The notes: generated by a model from the sequence alone, not told the origin. A DNA stretch of 22,202 bases from DASZCR01 sp035942915 (GCA_035942915.1 DASZCR010000206.1:1-22202); one strand, 5' to 3'; positions 1 through 8,551 are shown, counted from the stretch's first letter. Made by a program: numbers and translations.

Positions 1-152
1 ATGTGGCGGTTCTTGATGACCTGAATGATGACGTGCGCGGCGGCGGTTGACGAGTCCTGAAAGATATGGTCGATTTTCTGGAAGTGTTCTTCGACGTGGC
101 GGCGAATGGCGGGCGTCACCTCGATGTGGCGTCCCGTGTACTCGAACTTCAT
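1..152 (-). CDS. hpf: Ribosome hibernation promoting factor, N-terminal part (cut by window edge)
   Basis: The first 50 codons are visible, starting MKFEYTGRHIEVTPAIRRHV and continuing with the EEHFQKIDHIF segment. This is the N-terminal beta-alpha fold of the HPF/RaiA (sigma-54 modulation protein) family, which binds the 30S subunit and dimerises or inactivates ribosomes in stationary phase. The gene runs off the left edge, so short and long forms (with or without the C-terminal dimerisation domain) cannot be told apart. The start is supported by a GGAGAGCAAGG stretch just upstream of the ATG. It lies 123 bp downstream of rpoN on the same strand, which is the classical rpoN-hpf order. Family assignment rests on residue pattern and context. 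Confidence 0.88.
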   Translation of the reverse strand, partial: MKFEYTGRHIEVTPAIRRHVEEHFQKIDHIFQDSSTAAAHVIIQVIKNRH

Positions 153-275
153 CCTTGCTCTCCCCTTTCGCCGGTGGCGAGCACTGGCAAGTCTCGCCCG
201 AACGAGAGACGACGACGCCTCTCATCCGCCGGCCGACTCTTGATGGATTGTGAACTGCTTAAAAACCCTTCGCCT

Positions 276-1895
276 TCAGACGACGGCCTTGCGCTCGCGC
301 GACCCCGGTATCTGCATCTGGTCGCGGTACTTGGCGACGGTGCGGCGCGACAGCTTGATGCCGTCTTTGGCTAAAATCTTGACAACCTGGTCGTCCGTTA
401 TCGGATTGTGCGCGTCCTCTTCCTCAATCAGCTTCTTAATCTTGAGCTTGATGATGCGGGTCGAGACCTCCTCGCCCTCCTCGTTGACCATGCCTTCGGT
501 GAAGAAGCGGCGCAACTCAATCACGCCCTGCGGCGTGTGCGCGAACTTGCGATTGACGACGCGCGAGACCGTTGACAGGTGCATCCCTGTATCTTCGGCC
601 ACGTCCTTGAGCATCATCGGCTTGATGTACTGCACGCCCTTGTCGAGGAACTCGCGCTGGCGACGGACGATGCACTCGACGACGCGGAAGATGGTCTGAC
701 GCCGGTGCTCGATGTTCCTCAGCAGGTCGACGGCCGAGCGCATCTTGTCCTTGATGAAATCTCTCGTCTCTTTGGTCGTGTCCTGTCGGCCGAGCATGTT
801 CTGCATGTCGCGGCTGATGCGCAGGCGCGGGCCGCCGTCGTCGGCGAAGTAGATTTCATACTGGTCGTCAACCTTCTCGATGAAGACCTCCGGCGCAATC
901 AGAATCGGTTCTTCCGAAGAGTAGCGACGGCCGGGATACGGGTCGAGCAGGCGGATGTGCTTAATCTCCTCGACGAGTTCCTCGACGGGCACGCCAATCT
1001 GCTTCGAGAGGTTCGGCAACTTGTGCTGTTGAAGGTCGACCAGAGAGTGCTCGCTGATGAGTTTGGCGGCGATGCACTGGTCTGCCCCGCGCTGACACTC
1101 GGATGTACCGCGCGCTTTGAGTTGGACGAGCAGACATTCGCGCGCGTCGCGTGCGCCGCAGCCGACGGGGTCGAGATTCATCACAATCTGGCGCGCGTGC
1201 TCGACCGTCTCGACCGACCAGTTGCCTAAGGCGGCAATCTCTTCGTTCGTCGCGTTGAGACGGCCGTCGCCGTCGAGGTTGCCGATAACCGACTCGGCCA
1301 CGTCATAGAGTGATTCCTCGACGTGCGTCATGCGTAGCTGCCACGCGAGATGCTCGGACAGAGAGGGCGGACGCGTCAGGAACTGCTCGAAGGTCGGCGC
1401 GTCCTCTTTGTACTCGAACTCCTGCGTCTTGTAGCCGGGGTCTAGGTAGTCCTGAAACTCGCGCCCGAAATCTATCTCCTCGAACGAATCGCTGGAAGGC
1501 TCGACCGTGTCGAAATCGTCGTCGCCGATTTCCGAGCCGCTGGTCTCGCTCGCGGCGGCGTCAGTTGCGCCGGGCGTCTCGGCGGCTGAGGACGCGGCCG
1601 GAAGGTCTCCCGTGCCGTTGCCGGATGCGCCGTTGGAAGCGGCCGAGAAGTCGAAGGAGGCAGACAAGTCCGCGTCGGCCGAATCTGCGCCGGTCAACTG
1701 GTCGATGATTTCTTTCTCGATTTCGCGCTTCTCGTCCTGCGTCGCGACTTCTTCGAGGACGGGGTTTTCGAGAAGCTGCTGCTGGATGAGGTCGCTTAAC
1801 TCAATCGAGGTCATCTGCAACATCTCGATGCGCTGCCGCAATTGGGGCGTCAACACGAGCCGTTGCGAAAGATTGGTGGTGAGCTTGACGGACAT
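276..1895 (-). CDS. rpoN: RNA polymerase sigma-54 factor
   Basis: 539 aa, slightly longer than the usual 430-500 aa. The Q/L-rich activator-interacting region I is at residues 1-50 (LTPQLRQRIEMLQ and QQQLLENPVLEE). An acidic, Ser/Ala-rich region II covers about 60-165 and accounts for the extra length. Core-binding sequence and a helix-turn-helix follow (LSTVSRVVNRK, in the C-terminal third). The RpoN box SRRTVAKYR sits near residue 516-524 and reads the -24 promoter element. All diagnostic parts are intact. Sigma-54 directs transcription that depends on AAA+ enhancer-binding activators; none is encoded in this window. Its neighbours are lptB upstream and hpf downstream, the arrangement known in Proteobacteria. 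A possible promoter lies just upstream, so it may be transcribed both from lptB and on its own. Confidence 0.97.
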   Translation of the reverse strand: MSVKLTTNLSQRLVLTPQLRQRIEMLQMTSIELSDLIQQQLLENPVLEEVATQDEKREIEKEIIDQLTGADSADADLSASFDFSAASNGASGNGTGDLPAASSAAETPGATDAAASETSGSEIGDDDFDTVEPSSDSFEEIDFGREFQDYLDPGYKTQEFEYKEDAPTFEQFLTRPPSLSEHLAWQLRMTHVEESLYDVAESVIGNLDGDGRLNATNEEIAALGNWSVETVEHARQIVMNLDPVGCGARDARECLLVQLKARGTSECQRGADQCIAAKLISEHSLVDLQQHKLPNLSKQIGVPVEELVEEIKHIRLLDPYPGRRYSSEEPILIAPEVFIEKVDDQYEIYFADDGGPRLRISRDMQNMLGRQDTTKETRDFIKDKMRSAVDLLRNIEHRRQTIFRVVECIVRRQREFLDKGVQYIKPMMLKDVAEDTGMHLSTVSRVVNRKFAHTPQGVIELRRFFTEGMVNEEGEEVSTRIIKLKIKKLIEEEDAHNPITDDQVVKILAKDGIKLSRRTVAKYRDQMQIPGSRERKAVV

Positions 1896-1972
1896 GCGTT
1901 TGCTCTAATGACTGCGTCTTAAATTTTCTTGTGTGATTCTTGGTCGCCGCCAGCTATTGCGGCACGGGAGAG

Positions 1973-1978
1973 ATTATA
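1973..1978 (-). promoter_or_regulatory. Candidate -10 element for rpoN
   Basis: The minus strand reads GGTTATAATCTC here, a perfect TATAAT about 78 bp before the rpoN ATG, in the short gap after lptB. No good -35 hexamer is found at 16-18 bp, so this is only a candidate. It would allow rpoN-hpf transcription separate from the lpt genes. Confidence 0.35.
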
Positions 1979-2008
1979 ACCGATTTACGCGCGGGCGCGC
2001 AGCCCTTC

Positions 2009-2812
2009 TTACATACGAAATTTTTCTCCGAGGTAGAGACGACGCACTTCCGGGTCTTCCGTCAACTCAAGCGGCGCGCCCGCACGGAAGATACGCCCCT
2101 CGGCCATGATGTAGGCGCGGTCTGTGACGCCGAGCGTTTCGCGCACGTTATGGTCTGTGATGAGGATGCCGATGCCGCGCCCGCGCAGGTAGAGAATCAT
2201 CTGCTGGATGTCATCGACGGCCTTCGGGTCGATGCCCGCAAACGGCTCGTCGAGCAGGATGAACTGCGGCTCTGTGGCGAGGGCGCGGGCAATCTCGGTG
2301 CGCCGCCGCTCGCCGCCTGAGAGCGCGTCGCCGCGCGTGTGGCGGACGTGGCCGATGCCGAACTCTTCGAGCAACTCTTCGAGACGCGCGAACCGCTCGC
2401 GCCGACGCAAGCCCATCGTCTCAAGGACGGCGAGGACGTTTTCGGCGACCGTCATCTTGCGAAAGACCGAAGGCTCCTGCGGCAGATAACCGACGCCGAG
2501 CCGCGCTCGCAGGTACATCGGCAGCCGCGTGATGTCGCGTTCGCCCAGACGGATGCGACCGGCGTCCGGGCGCTCAAGACCGATAATCATGTAGAAGGTG
2601 GTGGTCTTGCCCGCGCCGTTCGCACCGAGCAGGCCAACGACCTCGCCGCGCTCGACGTGCAGACCGACGCCGTCAACCACGCGCCGCCTCCCGTACTGCT
2701 TCACCAACTCCGACGCGGCCAGAGAACTCCTCGACGGCGCACCGCTGCGGCGCGACTCGCGCTCCTCAATCGCCTCCCTCCGCACCGCGCTGATAATCTC
2801 TTCGGTCTGCAT
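2009..2812 (-). CDS. lptB: LPS export ABC transporter ATP-binding protein
   Basis: 267 aa ABC ATPase. Walker A GANGAGKT is at 63-70, the Q-loop around PQEPSVF at 111-117, the signature LSGGE at 164-168, Walker B ILLDEP at 185-190 and the switch His in LITDHN at 221. The sequence closely follows LptB, the cytoplasmic motor of the LptB2FGC complex that lifts lipopolysaccharide from the inner membrane. A 30-residue charged N-terminal extension precedes the usual LptB start. The reading frame stays open further upstream to 2881, but those codons are repeat element A1; the ATG at 2812 has GGAAAG just upstream and is preferred. It lies directly downstream of the LptC/LptA-like gene and upstream of rpoN. 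LptF and LptG are not in the window. Confidence 0.95.
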   Translation of the reverse strand: MQTEEIISAVRREAIEERESRRSGAPSRSSLAASELVKQYGRRRVVDGVGLHVERGEVVGLLGANGAGKTTTFYMIIGLERPDAGRIRLGERDITRLPMYLRARLGVGYLPQEPSVFRKMTVAENVLAVLETMGLRRRERFARLEELLEEFGIGHVRHTRGDALSGGERRRTEIARALATEPQFILLDEPFAGIDPKAVDDIQQMILYLRGRGIGILITDHNVRETLGVTDRAYIMAEGRIFRAGAPLELTEDPEVRRLYLGEKFRM

Positions 2813-2821
2813 AACTTTCCG

Positions 2822-2923
2822 GTGATAGGTGATGGGTGATAGGTGATAGGAGAAATCCTGCTTTCTCTTATCACCTATCACCTATCACCTATCACCCATC
2901 ACTTATCACTTATCACTTATCAC
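2822..2923. repeat. Heptamer palindrome element, family A, copy 1
   Basis: Left arm of four GTGATRR heptamers (2822-2849), core GAGAAATCCTGCTTTCTC (2850-2867), right arm of eight YYATCAC heptamers (2868-2923). The core is itself an inverted repeat (GAGAAA/TTTCTC) and is identical to that of copy 5. The element fills the gap between the LptC/A-like gene and lptB, and its last heptamer contains the stop codon of the LptC/A-like gene. Transcribed, it would fold into a long hairpin. Confidence 0.95.
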
Positions 2924-5343
2924 GGCTTCCGTATCCTGTGCGTCGAGTGGACGCGGCCGGTGTTCTGTTTGCTCTGGCCGCCATCGGAGACGACGCGGTT
3001 TTCGCGCAGGTAGACGGTCAGGCGGCGGCTCTCGGACGTGCCCTGTTGTGCATCTTCGACGCGCGCCGGGTTGCCCGTTAAGACGACCGTCTCGTCGGCC
3101 GCAGTGTATTCGCCCCGGTCGCCCGTGCCGCGCTTGCCGGGTTGCGTGACGACGACGGCGTGTTGCGCGATGGTGCGCTCGACCTCGTAGGCGTCACCGC
3201 GCAGATACACGTCGGCCACCTCGGAGTTGATGCGTTCGGTTCCCTGCTTGATGTCAACCGCGCCCTCGTAGTGGAGGAGTCGCTCGGCGTCGGCGTAGAA
3301 CATGCGGCGCGAGGTGGCGAAGACGGGGACGACCGTGCGCCCGCCCGACGCATCCTTGCGTCGCGCCTGATAGAGCGCGCTCTGGACGTTGCCTTCGCCC
3401 TCCATCCGGCGCTGTTCGCGGCGCAGGATAATCTTGTCGGCCTTGACGAAATTGTCGTCCTGCCACGCGCGCGCGCTGCCCGTGTAGATGCCCAAGCCGG
3501 TTTCATGTTGAAACTCGGCTTCGGCGGCGACGATGAAGACCGGACTCTTGAGCTTGCCGAAGGGCGTCGCGCCGCCGGTCTGCTCCTGACTGTAGTAGGT
3601 CGTCGTCGCGCGTCCGCGTCCGTAGGAGATTTTGTTGAAAGTGTCGGAGTCAATCTCGGCCGCCTTGAGGCGCGCGCGCGAATCCCAGACGACCGGCTCG
3701 CCGCCGCGCAGGCGCACCACCTGGTCGCCTGCCGTGTAGGAGACGTTCGCGGCCTGCCCGTTGCGGTCGCGTTCGTTGAACTTGGCCGAACCTGCCGCGT
3801 CAACGCGTTCCAACGCCTGCGCGTTGAAGACAGCGGTCATCTTCTGCGAGGTGAGCGTGCGTTCGAGTTCCTGAAAGCGCGCCTCTCCGGCGGCGTCGAG
3901 ACGTTCGACATCCTGCGTCTCGCGGACGAAGCGCGCCGTCATCGTCTGCGAGGTGAGCGTGCGTGTGCCGCGCCGCTCGGAGGGCTGCACGGGGTCAACG
4001 ACCGCCTTCGCGCCGCCCGCCGCGACAAACTCACGCGCCAGATTTCCCTCCTCATAAAATTCGCAGTTGAAACGCGGCGCGAAGAGCGTCTTGCGGTCGG
4101 CTTCGGGGACTGCCTGAACGGGTTCGACGAAGAGCTCGGCGTTGCCTTCGGCCTCAGCGCGTTCGAGGTCGCGTCCGGCCGTGCGCCAGAAGAGACGAAC
4201 GGAGTCGGCCGTGAGCCGCTTGTTGGCCGCCTTCGGGTCGCCCGCCTTCGATTTCGGAGCCGAGAGCGTGATGACGGGACGGCTTCCGGCGCGCATCTCT
4301 CTGAGGATGCTGCGGTCGCCCTGCGCGACGAAATTGACGAAGAGCTCGCCTGCGGTCTGAAGCGCCACGTCGGCGTCCGAGTCGATGGTGTTGGCGCGCA
4401 CGTCGCGGACGGCGCGCGCGGCTTTGAGTTTCTGTTCGCCGTCGAAGTCGAAGTCCATGTCGGCGGCGCGCACTTCGGCCGCGCGTCCCTGCGTGGACGA
4501 GCGCAGGTAAGAGTTTCCGCGCGCGGCGACGTGGCGCACGCGCTTGCGTTCGCTCAAGGTGGCGGCCAGCGTCTCGCCGCTCATCACGTCCGCGCCCTGC
4601 TCGGCCGTCGCGCCGCCGGAGAAAGAGAGGTGGAGAGTGTTCTGGTCGAAATGCGCCTGCGCGGAGCGGATGGTGACGGGGACGCCGCGCGCCGGACTGG
4701 CAGGCAGCGCCGCGTTGCCCGTGCTGCTGTTGGCGTCCGGCTCGACCGTAATCTCGACGCCGCCGCGCAGTTCGAGCTTTTTGTTCTTCGCATCGACGGT
4801 CGCGCCGTCGGCACGCCCGCGCACGTTCTCGCGCTCGAAGCTGATGGCAACGTCCGTGCGGCCGACCTCTTCGTTGATGTTGTACTCGATGGCCTCAGTC
4901 TTGGCGCGGAGGCTGTCGCGCGTCTCAATCTCGACGTTGCCGGAGAAGGCGACGCGCCGGTTATCGTCAAAGACGATGGTGCGGCGCGCGCTGATGGTGT
5001 CGGGCTTTTCGCCCGTCTCCGGGTGGAGTTCCATCCGCACGTCTTCGAGTTCGTGATGGCCGTCGGCGAAAGTCAGTTCGCGCGCGGCCGTCACCTTCAG
5101 GTAGAGCTTGTTGTTGCGCGTCTCCGTGTGCTCGAAGCCCTCGACGCGGCGGACGACCTCCGTCGATAACTCGGTCGGGCCGCTGCGCATACGAAATTCC
5201 GGGCGATTGCGGCTGCGCCAGTAAGAGAGTCCGACGTAGGTGAGTCCGGCCGCGAGCAAAGCCAGCGCCAGCACGCGCACGTAAACCGGCGCGCGCGCAC
5301 GCAACCCGATGGCTATCGCTCTCCTTCGTCTAATCTCCTGCAT
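2920..5343 (-). CDS. LptC/LptA-like LPS transport protein (fusion of LptC and OstA-type domains)
   Basis: About 807 aa. One membrane helix is near residues 20-42 after a basic N-terminus (RRRR), as in LptC. A segment starting near residue 60 (EVVRRVEGFEHTETRNNKL) resembles the LptC beta-jellyroll. Long runs of OstA/LptA-type beta-strands follow (for example DDNRRVAFSGNVEIETRD, KLELRGGVEITVE, DAERLLHYEGAVDIKQG). Single LptC and LptA proteins are each about 190 aa, so this chain could span much of the periplasm alone. It contains two adjacent 34-residue repeats (about 460-527). The gene lies directly upstream of lptB, which supports a role in LPS export. The start is either this ATG or a GTG at 5352; neither has a clear ribosome binding site because repeat A2 begins about 10 bp upstream. 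The stop codon lies inside repeat A1. Confidence 0.85.
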   Translation of the reverse strand: MQEIRRRRAIAIGLRARAPVYVRVLALALLAAGLTYVGLSYWRSRNRPEFRMRSGPTELSTEVVRRVEGFEHTETRNNKLYLKVTAARELTFADGHHELEDVRMELHPETGEKPDTISARRTIVFDDNRRVAFSGNVEIETRDSLRAKTEAIEYNINEEVGRTDVAISFERENVRGRADGATVDAKNKKLELRGGVEITVEPDANSSTGNAALPASPARGVPVTIRSAQAHFDQNTLHLSFSGGATAEQGADVMSGETLAATLSERKRVRHVAARGNSYLRSSTQGRAAEVRAADMDFDFDGEQKLKAARAVRDVRANTIDSDADVALQTAGELFVNFVAQGDRSILREMRAGSRPVITLSAPKSKAGDPKAANKRLTADSVRLFWRTAGRDLERAEAEGNAELFVEPVQAVPEADRKTLFAPRFNCEFYEEGNLAREFVAAGGAKAVVDPVQPSERRGTRTLTSQTMTARFVRETQDVERLDAAGEARFQELERTLTSQKMTAVFNAQALERVDAAGSAKFNERDRNGQAANVSYTAGDQVVRLRGGEPVVWDSRARLKAAEIDSDTFNKISYGRGRATTTYYSQEQTGGATPFGKLKSPVFIVAAEAEFQHETGLGIYTGSARAWQDDNFVKADKIILRREQRRMEGEGNVQSALYQARRKDASGGRTVVPVFATSRRMFYADAERLLHYEGAVDIKQGTERINSEVADVYLRGDAYEVERTIAQHAVVVTQPGKRGTGDRGEYTAADETVVLTGNPARVEDAQQGTSESRRLTVYLRENRVVSDGGQSKQNTGRVHSTHRIRKP

Positions 5344-5353
5344 AGATTTCACA

Positions 5354-5449
5354 GTGATATGTGATAAGTGACCGGTGATGGGTGATAGGTGATAGGTGAT
5401 AAGAAGAAGACAGTTTTTATCCTATCACCCATCACCCATCACCTATCAC
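5354..5449. repeat. Heptamer palindrome element, family A, copy 2
   Basis: Left arm of seven heptamers (5354-5402; mostly GTGATRR, with GTGATAT and one degenerate GTGACCG), core of 19 bp (5403-5421), right arm of four YYATCAC heptamers (5422-5449). On the minus strand the core reads GATAAAAACTGTCTTCTTC, sharing CTGTCTTCT with copy 3, so it lies opposite to copies 1 and 5. The recJ stop codon (5439-5441) lies inside the right arm. Confidence 0.95.
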
Positions 5450-7187
5450 TTCTCTTCATATCCACGATTTCCAATTGTAGTTGCGTCGTGCCTTGCCAGG
5501 TGTTTTTCTCGACGGTGTAGGCCAGTTCGATGCGTTCGCCGGGGCGCGGCGTTGCTGTGATTGTTTCGGCGCCGCCCCACCACATGGCATCGTGCGTCTG
5601 TCCATCCGCGCCCGTCACGCGCAACTTGAGATGACGCTCTTTGACGATGCGCGGTTCTGCCGCGACGCGCAGGTCTGCGGTGCGAAAGACGGGCGTCGGC
5701 CAGCCCGCGCCGAAAGGTTCGAGCGCGCACAACTCGTCGAAGAGCTCTAGGCTGAGAGCTTCGGACGGCAGTTCAGCGTCTATCTCAACGACGGGCACAC
5801 CGCCCTCTTCGGCCTTCATCATAACGGCGGCGTGCTCGTTGAGGCGGCGGCGCAGTTCGGGGATATTTTCGCGGCGGATGGCAAGCCCTGCGGCGTGCGC
5901 GTGGCCGCCGAAGGCCTCGAAGAGGTCGGCGCAGGCCGTCAACCCATCGAGCAGGTGATAGCGGTCGTCGCTGCGCGCCGAGCCGTGACCGAGACCGTCT
6001 TCGTCCACCGAGATGACGACGCAGGGGCGATGCAGCCGCTCGGCAATCTTCGAGGCGGCCAGTCCGATGACTCCCCTGTGCCAGCCGTCGCCCGCGATGA
6101 CGGCGACCGATGCGCCCACGCCTTCGCCGTTCAACTCGTATTCCGCCAGCGCGCGTTCGGTAATCTGGCGTTGCACAACCTGTCGCTCGCGGTTGCGCGC
6201 GTCGAGGTGCGCGGCCAGACGATGCGCCTCCTCCGCGTCCTTCGCCTCGAACAACTCGACGACGGCGCGCGCCGCGTCCATGCGCCCGGCGGCGTTGATG
6301 CGCGGGCCGATGCGAAAGCCGAGGTCGCAGGCGCGCATCCCGCGCCCGTCGCCGCAGCCGGAAACTTCCAGCAGCGCGCGCAAGCCCGCGTTTGTCGCAC
6401 GGTGCAAGTCCGCGAGGCCGAGCGAGACGATGGCGCGATTCTCGCCGACGAGTTGCGCCACGTCGGCAACCGTCCCGATGGCGACCACTTTGAGAAACCC
6501 TTTGACGAGATTTTCGCGTCCGCGCTCACGAAAGAGCGCGTGCGCGAGTTTGAAGGCGACGCCGACGCCCGCCAGATTTTTGTCGGGATACGCGCAGCCG
6601 CGCTGGTTCGGGTTGAGCACGGCGAAGGCCGGCGGCGCGCCTTCGTCGGCGTCCGGCAGATGGTGGTCTGTGACGATAACGTCGAGGTCTTGGGCGCGCG
6701 CCCACTCAAGCGGCTCGTGTGCGCGGATGCCGCAATCGACGCTGATGACGAGGCCGTAGCCTTCATCGCGTGCGCCTTCGAGCACGTCGCGGCGGATGCC
6801 GTAGCCTTCCGTGAAGCGATGCGGGACGTGATAGCCGGTCTGCGCGCCGAGCACTTCGAGCGCGCGTCGCAGGACGACCGTGCCCGTCGTTCCGTCCACG
6901 TCGTAGTCGCCGTAGATGAGGATGCGCTGGCCCGCCTCAATGGCGCGCAGGACGCGCGCGACCGCTTCGCGCATGCCGAGCATCAGGAAAGGGTCGTGGA
7001 GTTGGTCGAAGGATGGACGCAGCAGCGCAAGCGCGTCCTCTGCGTTTGTGATGCCGCGCGCGACGAGCAGCGCGGCGACCGTCTCGGAGAGGCCGAGCGC
7101 GCCTGCGAGCGCACGTGCGCGCGCGCGGTCGCAGCCACGCACCAGCCAGCGTTTATGCTCCGTAAAAGTCTCGCAGTCGGCTCTCAT
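5439..7187 (-). CDS. recJ: Single-stranded-DNA-specific exonuclease RecJ
   Basis: 582 aa, a normal length for RecJ. DHH-family motifs: I GDYDVDG at 93-99, II VDCGI with D151, III TDHH at 173-176. The DHHA1 motif GGHAHAAG follows near residue 425, then a C-terminal OB-like part. RecJ degrades single-stranded DNA 5' to 3' in recombination and mismatch repair, using Mn/Mg ions held by the Asp/His residues seen here. The start ATG lies 3 bp after the stop of the PilZ-like gene, suggesting coupled translation. The last residues (SDR) and the TGA stop are encoded by repeat A2, so the original C-terminus may have been altered by the element. Confidence 0.96.
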   Translation of the reverse strand: MRADCETFTEHKRWLVRGCDRARARALAGALGLSETVAALLVARGITNAEDALALLRPSFDQLHDPFLMLGMREAVARVLRAIEAGQRILIYGDYDVDGTTGTVVLRRALEVLGAQTGYHVPHRFTEGYGIRRDVLEGARDEGYGLVISVDCGIRAHEPLEWARAQDLDVIVTDHHLPDADEGAPPAFAVLNPNQRGCAYPDKNLAGVGVAFKLAHALFRERGRENLVKGFLKVVAIGTVADVAQLVGENRAIVSLGLADLHRATNAGLRALLEVSGCGDGRGMRACDLGFRIGPRINAAGRMDAARAVVELFEAKDAEEAHRLAAHLDARNRERQVVQRQITERALAEYELNGEGVGASVAVIAGDGWHRGVIGLAASKIAERLHRPCVVISVDEDGLGHGSARSDDRYHLLDGLTACADLFEAFGGHAHAAGLAIRRENIPELRRRLNEHAAVMMKAEEGGVPVVEIDAELPSEALSLELFDELCALEPFGAGWPTPVFRTADLRVAAEPRIVKERHLKLRVTGADGQTHDAMWWGGAETITATPRPGERIELAYTVEKNTWQGTTQLQLEIVDMKRSDR

Positions 7188-7190
7188 TCT

Positions 7191-7517
7191 CTACTCGGCG
7201 AACCAGCCGTTCTGGTCGAGAAGTTTGACGCCGATGCGCTGCCGTCCGTCCGCTTCGTCCATCCAGACGCCGTTGACTTCGGCGTCGAGAGCGCGTCCGA
7301 AGGGCGGCGTCAGACGCACCTGCGCCCCGACGCGCACGCCCGCGTCAGTCACCAGCGTCGCTCCGCCGCGACTGACGCGCACGGCCTCCGCGCTCTGGCG
7401 GAAGGGCTTGCCCGCCGCGTCGAGACCTTCGATTTCGACGCTGAAGTTGACGGGCACGCGGGGGCTGCGCGGACGCTGCGAAGGGGAGACGGTTTCGCTT
7501 TTCGACTCTTCGCTCAT
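7191..7517 (-). CDS. PilZ-domain-like small protein
   Basis: 108 aa. A Pro/Arg-rich lead (QRPRSPRVPVNFSVEI) is followed by a beta-barrel-like pattern with VRVSRGGATLVT and GVRVGAQVRLTPP, as in PilZ domains. PilZ domains usually bind cyclic di-GMP through RxxxR and (D/N)xSxxG. Here the arginines are at 15, 17 and 20 (no exact RxxxR), and the position for Asp/Asn holds Arg (RVSRGG). Binding may therefore be lost or changed; the domain call itself is fairly safe. It is translated immediately before recJ (3 bp gap), a functionally unrelated neighbour. A weak AGAGG lies upstream of the ATG. Confidence 0.72.
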   Translation of the reverse strand: MSEESKSETVSPSQRPRSPRVPVNFSVEIEGLDAAGKPFRQSAEAVRVSRGGATLVTDAGVRVGAQVRLTPPFGRALDAEVNGVWMDEADGRQRIGVKLLDQNGWFAE

Positions 7518-7620
7518 GGGAACTTATTTGCCCTCTTACTTTCAGAATTACGCTTGCGCGGTTGGCAAGGCGGGGCTGACCGATAGTTTAACCGAACAGG
7601 CACGCTGGCGGCTAACGGAA

Positions 7621-8547
7621 TCAGACAGTCGCGGCGTCGTGCGCGGCGAGCACGCCCGCCACCAATAGCGCGAGAATCAGCGCGCCGACGATGAGACGAT
7701 AGACGATGAAGATGTTCGTCGAATGCGTTCGCAGGAAGCGCAGCAGAAACCAGATGGAGGCGTAGCCGACGACGCCGGAGACGACCGTCGCCAGAATGAG
7801 CGGCGCGGCGCTCCCGGCCGGTAGTTTCCCGACCTCTTTGAAGAGTTCGAGCAGACCGCTGGCGGCAATCGCCGGAATGGAGAGCAGGAAGGAGAAGCGC
7901 GCCGCCGTCTCGCGCGTCTCGCCCGCAAAGAGTCCGCCCATGATGGTTGAACCCGAACGGCTCGCGCCCGGCACGAGCGCCAGCACTTGGGCAAAACCGA
8001 CCGCCAGCGCGTCCTTCAAACCGAGGTCGCGCATCTCTTTGCGCCGCCGCCCGACACGCTCGGCGATGATGAGCAGGACGGCGACGACAATCATCATCGC
8101 AGCAATCAGCCACAGGTTCTTCGTCGCAGGCCCTTCAATCTGCTTCTTGAGCAGCAGACCGATTGTCCCAATCGGTATCGAACCGATGATAATCAACCAG
8201 CCGAGACGCGCCTCGTCCGACAACCGCGCGAAAAAGCCGCCGCCGCTGCCTCCGCTGCCGCCGCTGCCTTCGACGCCACGCGCCCGTTGGCCGACGCCGA
8301 CGAGCGCCAGATGGTCGCGGACGAAGGCCGAGGCTATCGACCAGATGTCGCCCGCGAAGTAGACGAAGACGGCGAGGAGCGTCCCCAGTTGAATGACGGC
8401 GATGGTGGCCGTTATCTGTTCGGCGTCGAGCGTGCGCGACAGTCCCGTCGCGCGCGTCGCAAAAATCAGGTGCGCCGTCGAACTGATGGGAATAAATTCG
8501 GTCAGCCCTTGCACGATGCCGAGGACGATGGCTTGGAGAATAGTCAT
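7621..8547 (-). CDS. uppP: Undecaprenyl-diphosphate phosphatase (BacA/UppP family)
   Basis: 308 aa, many hydrophobic segments. The two family motifs are present: EFIPISSTAHL (residues 17-27) and the PGASRSGSTI stretch in the middle of the protein. UppP is an integral membrane enzyme that removes one phosphate from undecaprenyl diphosphate, recycling the lipid carrier for peptidoglycan and O-antigen; it can confer bacitracin tolerance. A Gly/Ser-rich insert (GSGGSGGSGGG) lies in a loop near residue 90-105, making it longer than the usual 265-280 aa. The region just upstream of the ATG is occupied by repeat B1, and no clear ribosome binding site is visible. Confidence 0.95.
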   Translation of the reverse strand: MTILQAIVLGIVQGLTEFIPISSTAHLIFATRATGLSRTLDAEQITATIAVIQLGTLLAVFVYFAGDIWSIASAFVRDHLALVGVGQRARGVEGSGGSGGSGGGFFARLSDEARLGWLIIIGSIPIGTIGLLLKKQIEGPATKNLWLIAAMMIVVAVLLIIAERVGRRRKEMRDLGLKDALAVGFAQVLALVPGASRSGSTIMGGLFAGETRETAARFSFLLSIPAIAASGLLELFKEVGKLPAGSAAPLILATVVSGVVGYASIWFLLRFLRTHSTNIFIVYRLIVGALILALLVAGVLAAHDAATV

Positions 8548-8551
8548 AAGA

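Noticed and set aside
194..212. Small inverted repeat TCTCG/CGAGA between hpf and rpoN
   Set aside because: A 5-bp stem with no T-tract is expected by chance in GC-rich DNA.
2822..2923. Rho-independent terminator as the explanation of family A
   Set aside because: The hairpins are not followed by a consistent T-tract, and the stems are AT-mixed heptamers lying between genes that appear to be co-transcribed. A role in mRNA 3'-end stability remains possible.
3142..5169. A 675-codon open frame on the plus strand opposite the LptC/LptA-like gene
   Set aside because: It is antisense to a gene with clear family features, encodes low-complexity Arg/Ala/Val/Asp-rich sequence and has no recognisable motif. 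It is a by-product of GC-rich codon usage.
5832..7586. A 584-codon open frame on the plus strand across recJ and the PilZ-like gene
   Set aside because: It crosses two real genes on the opposite strand, has no motif and the same skewed composition as other antisense frames.
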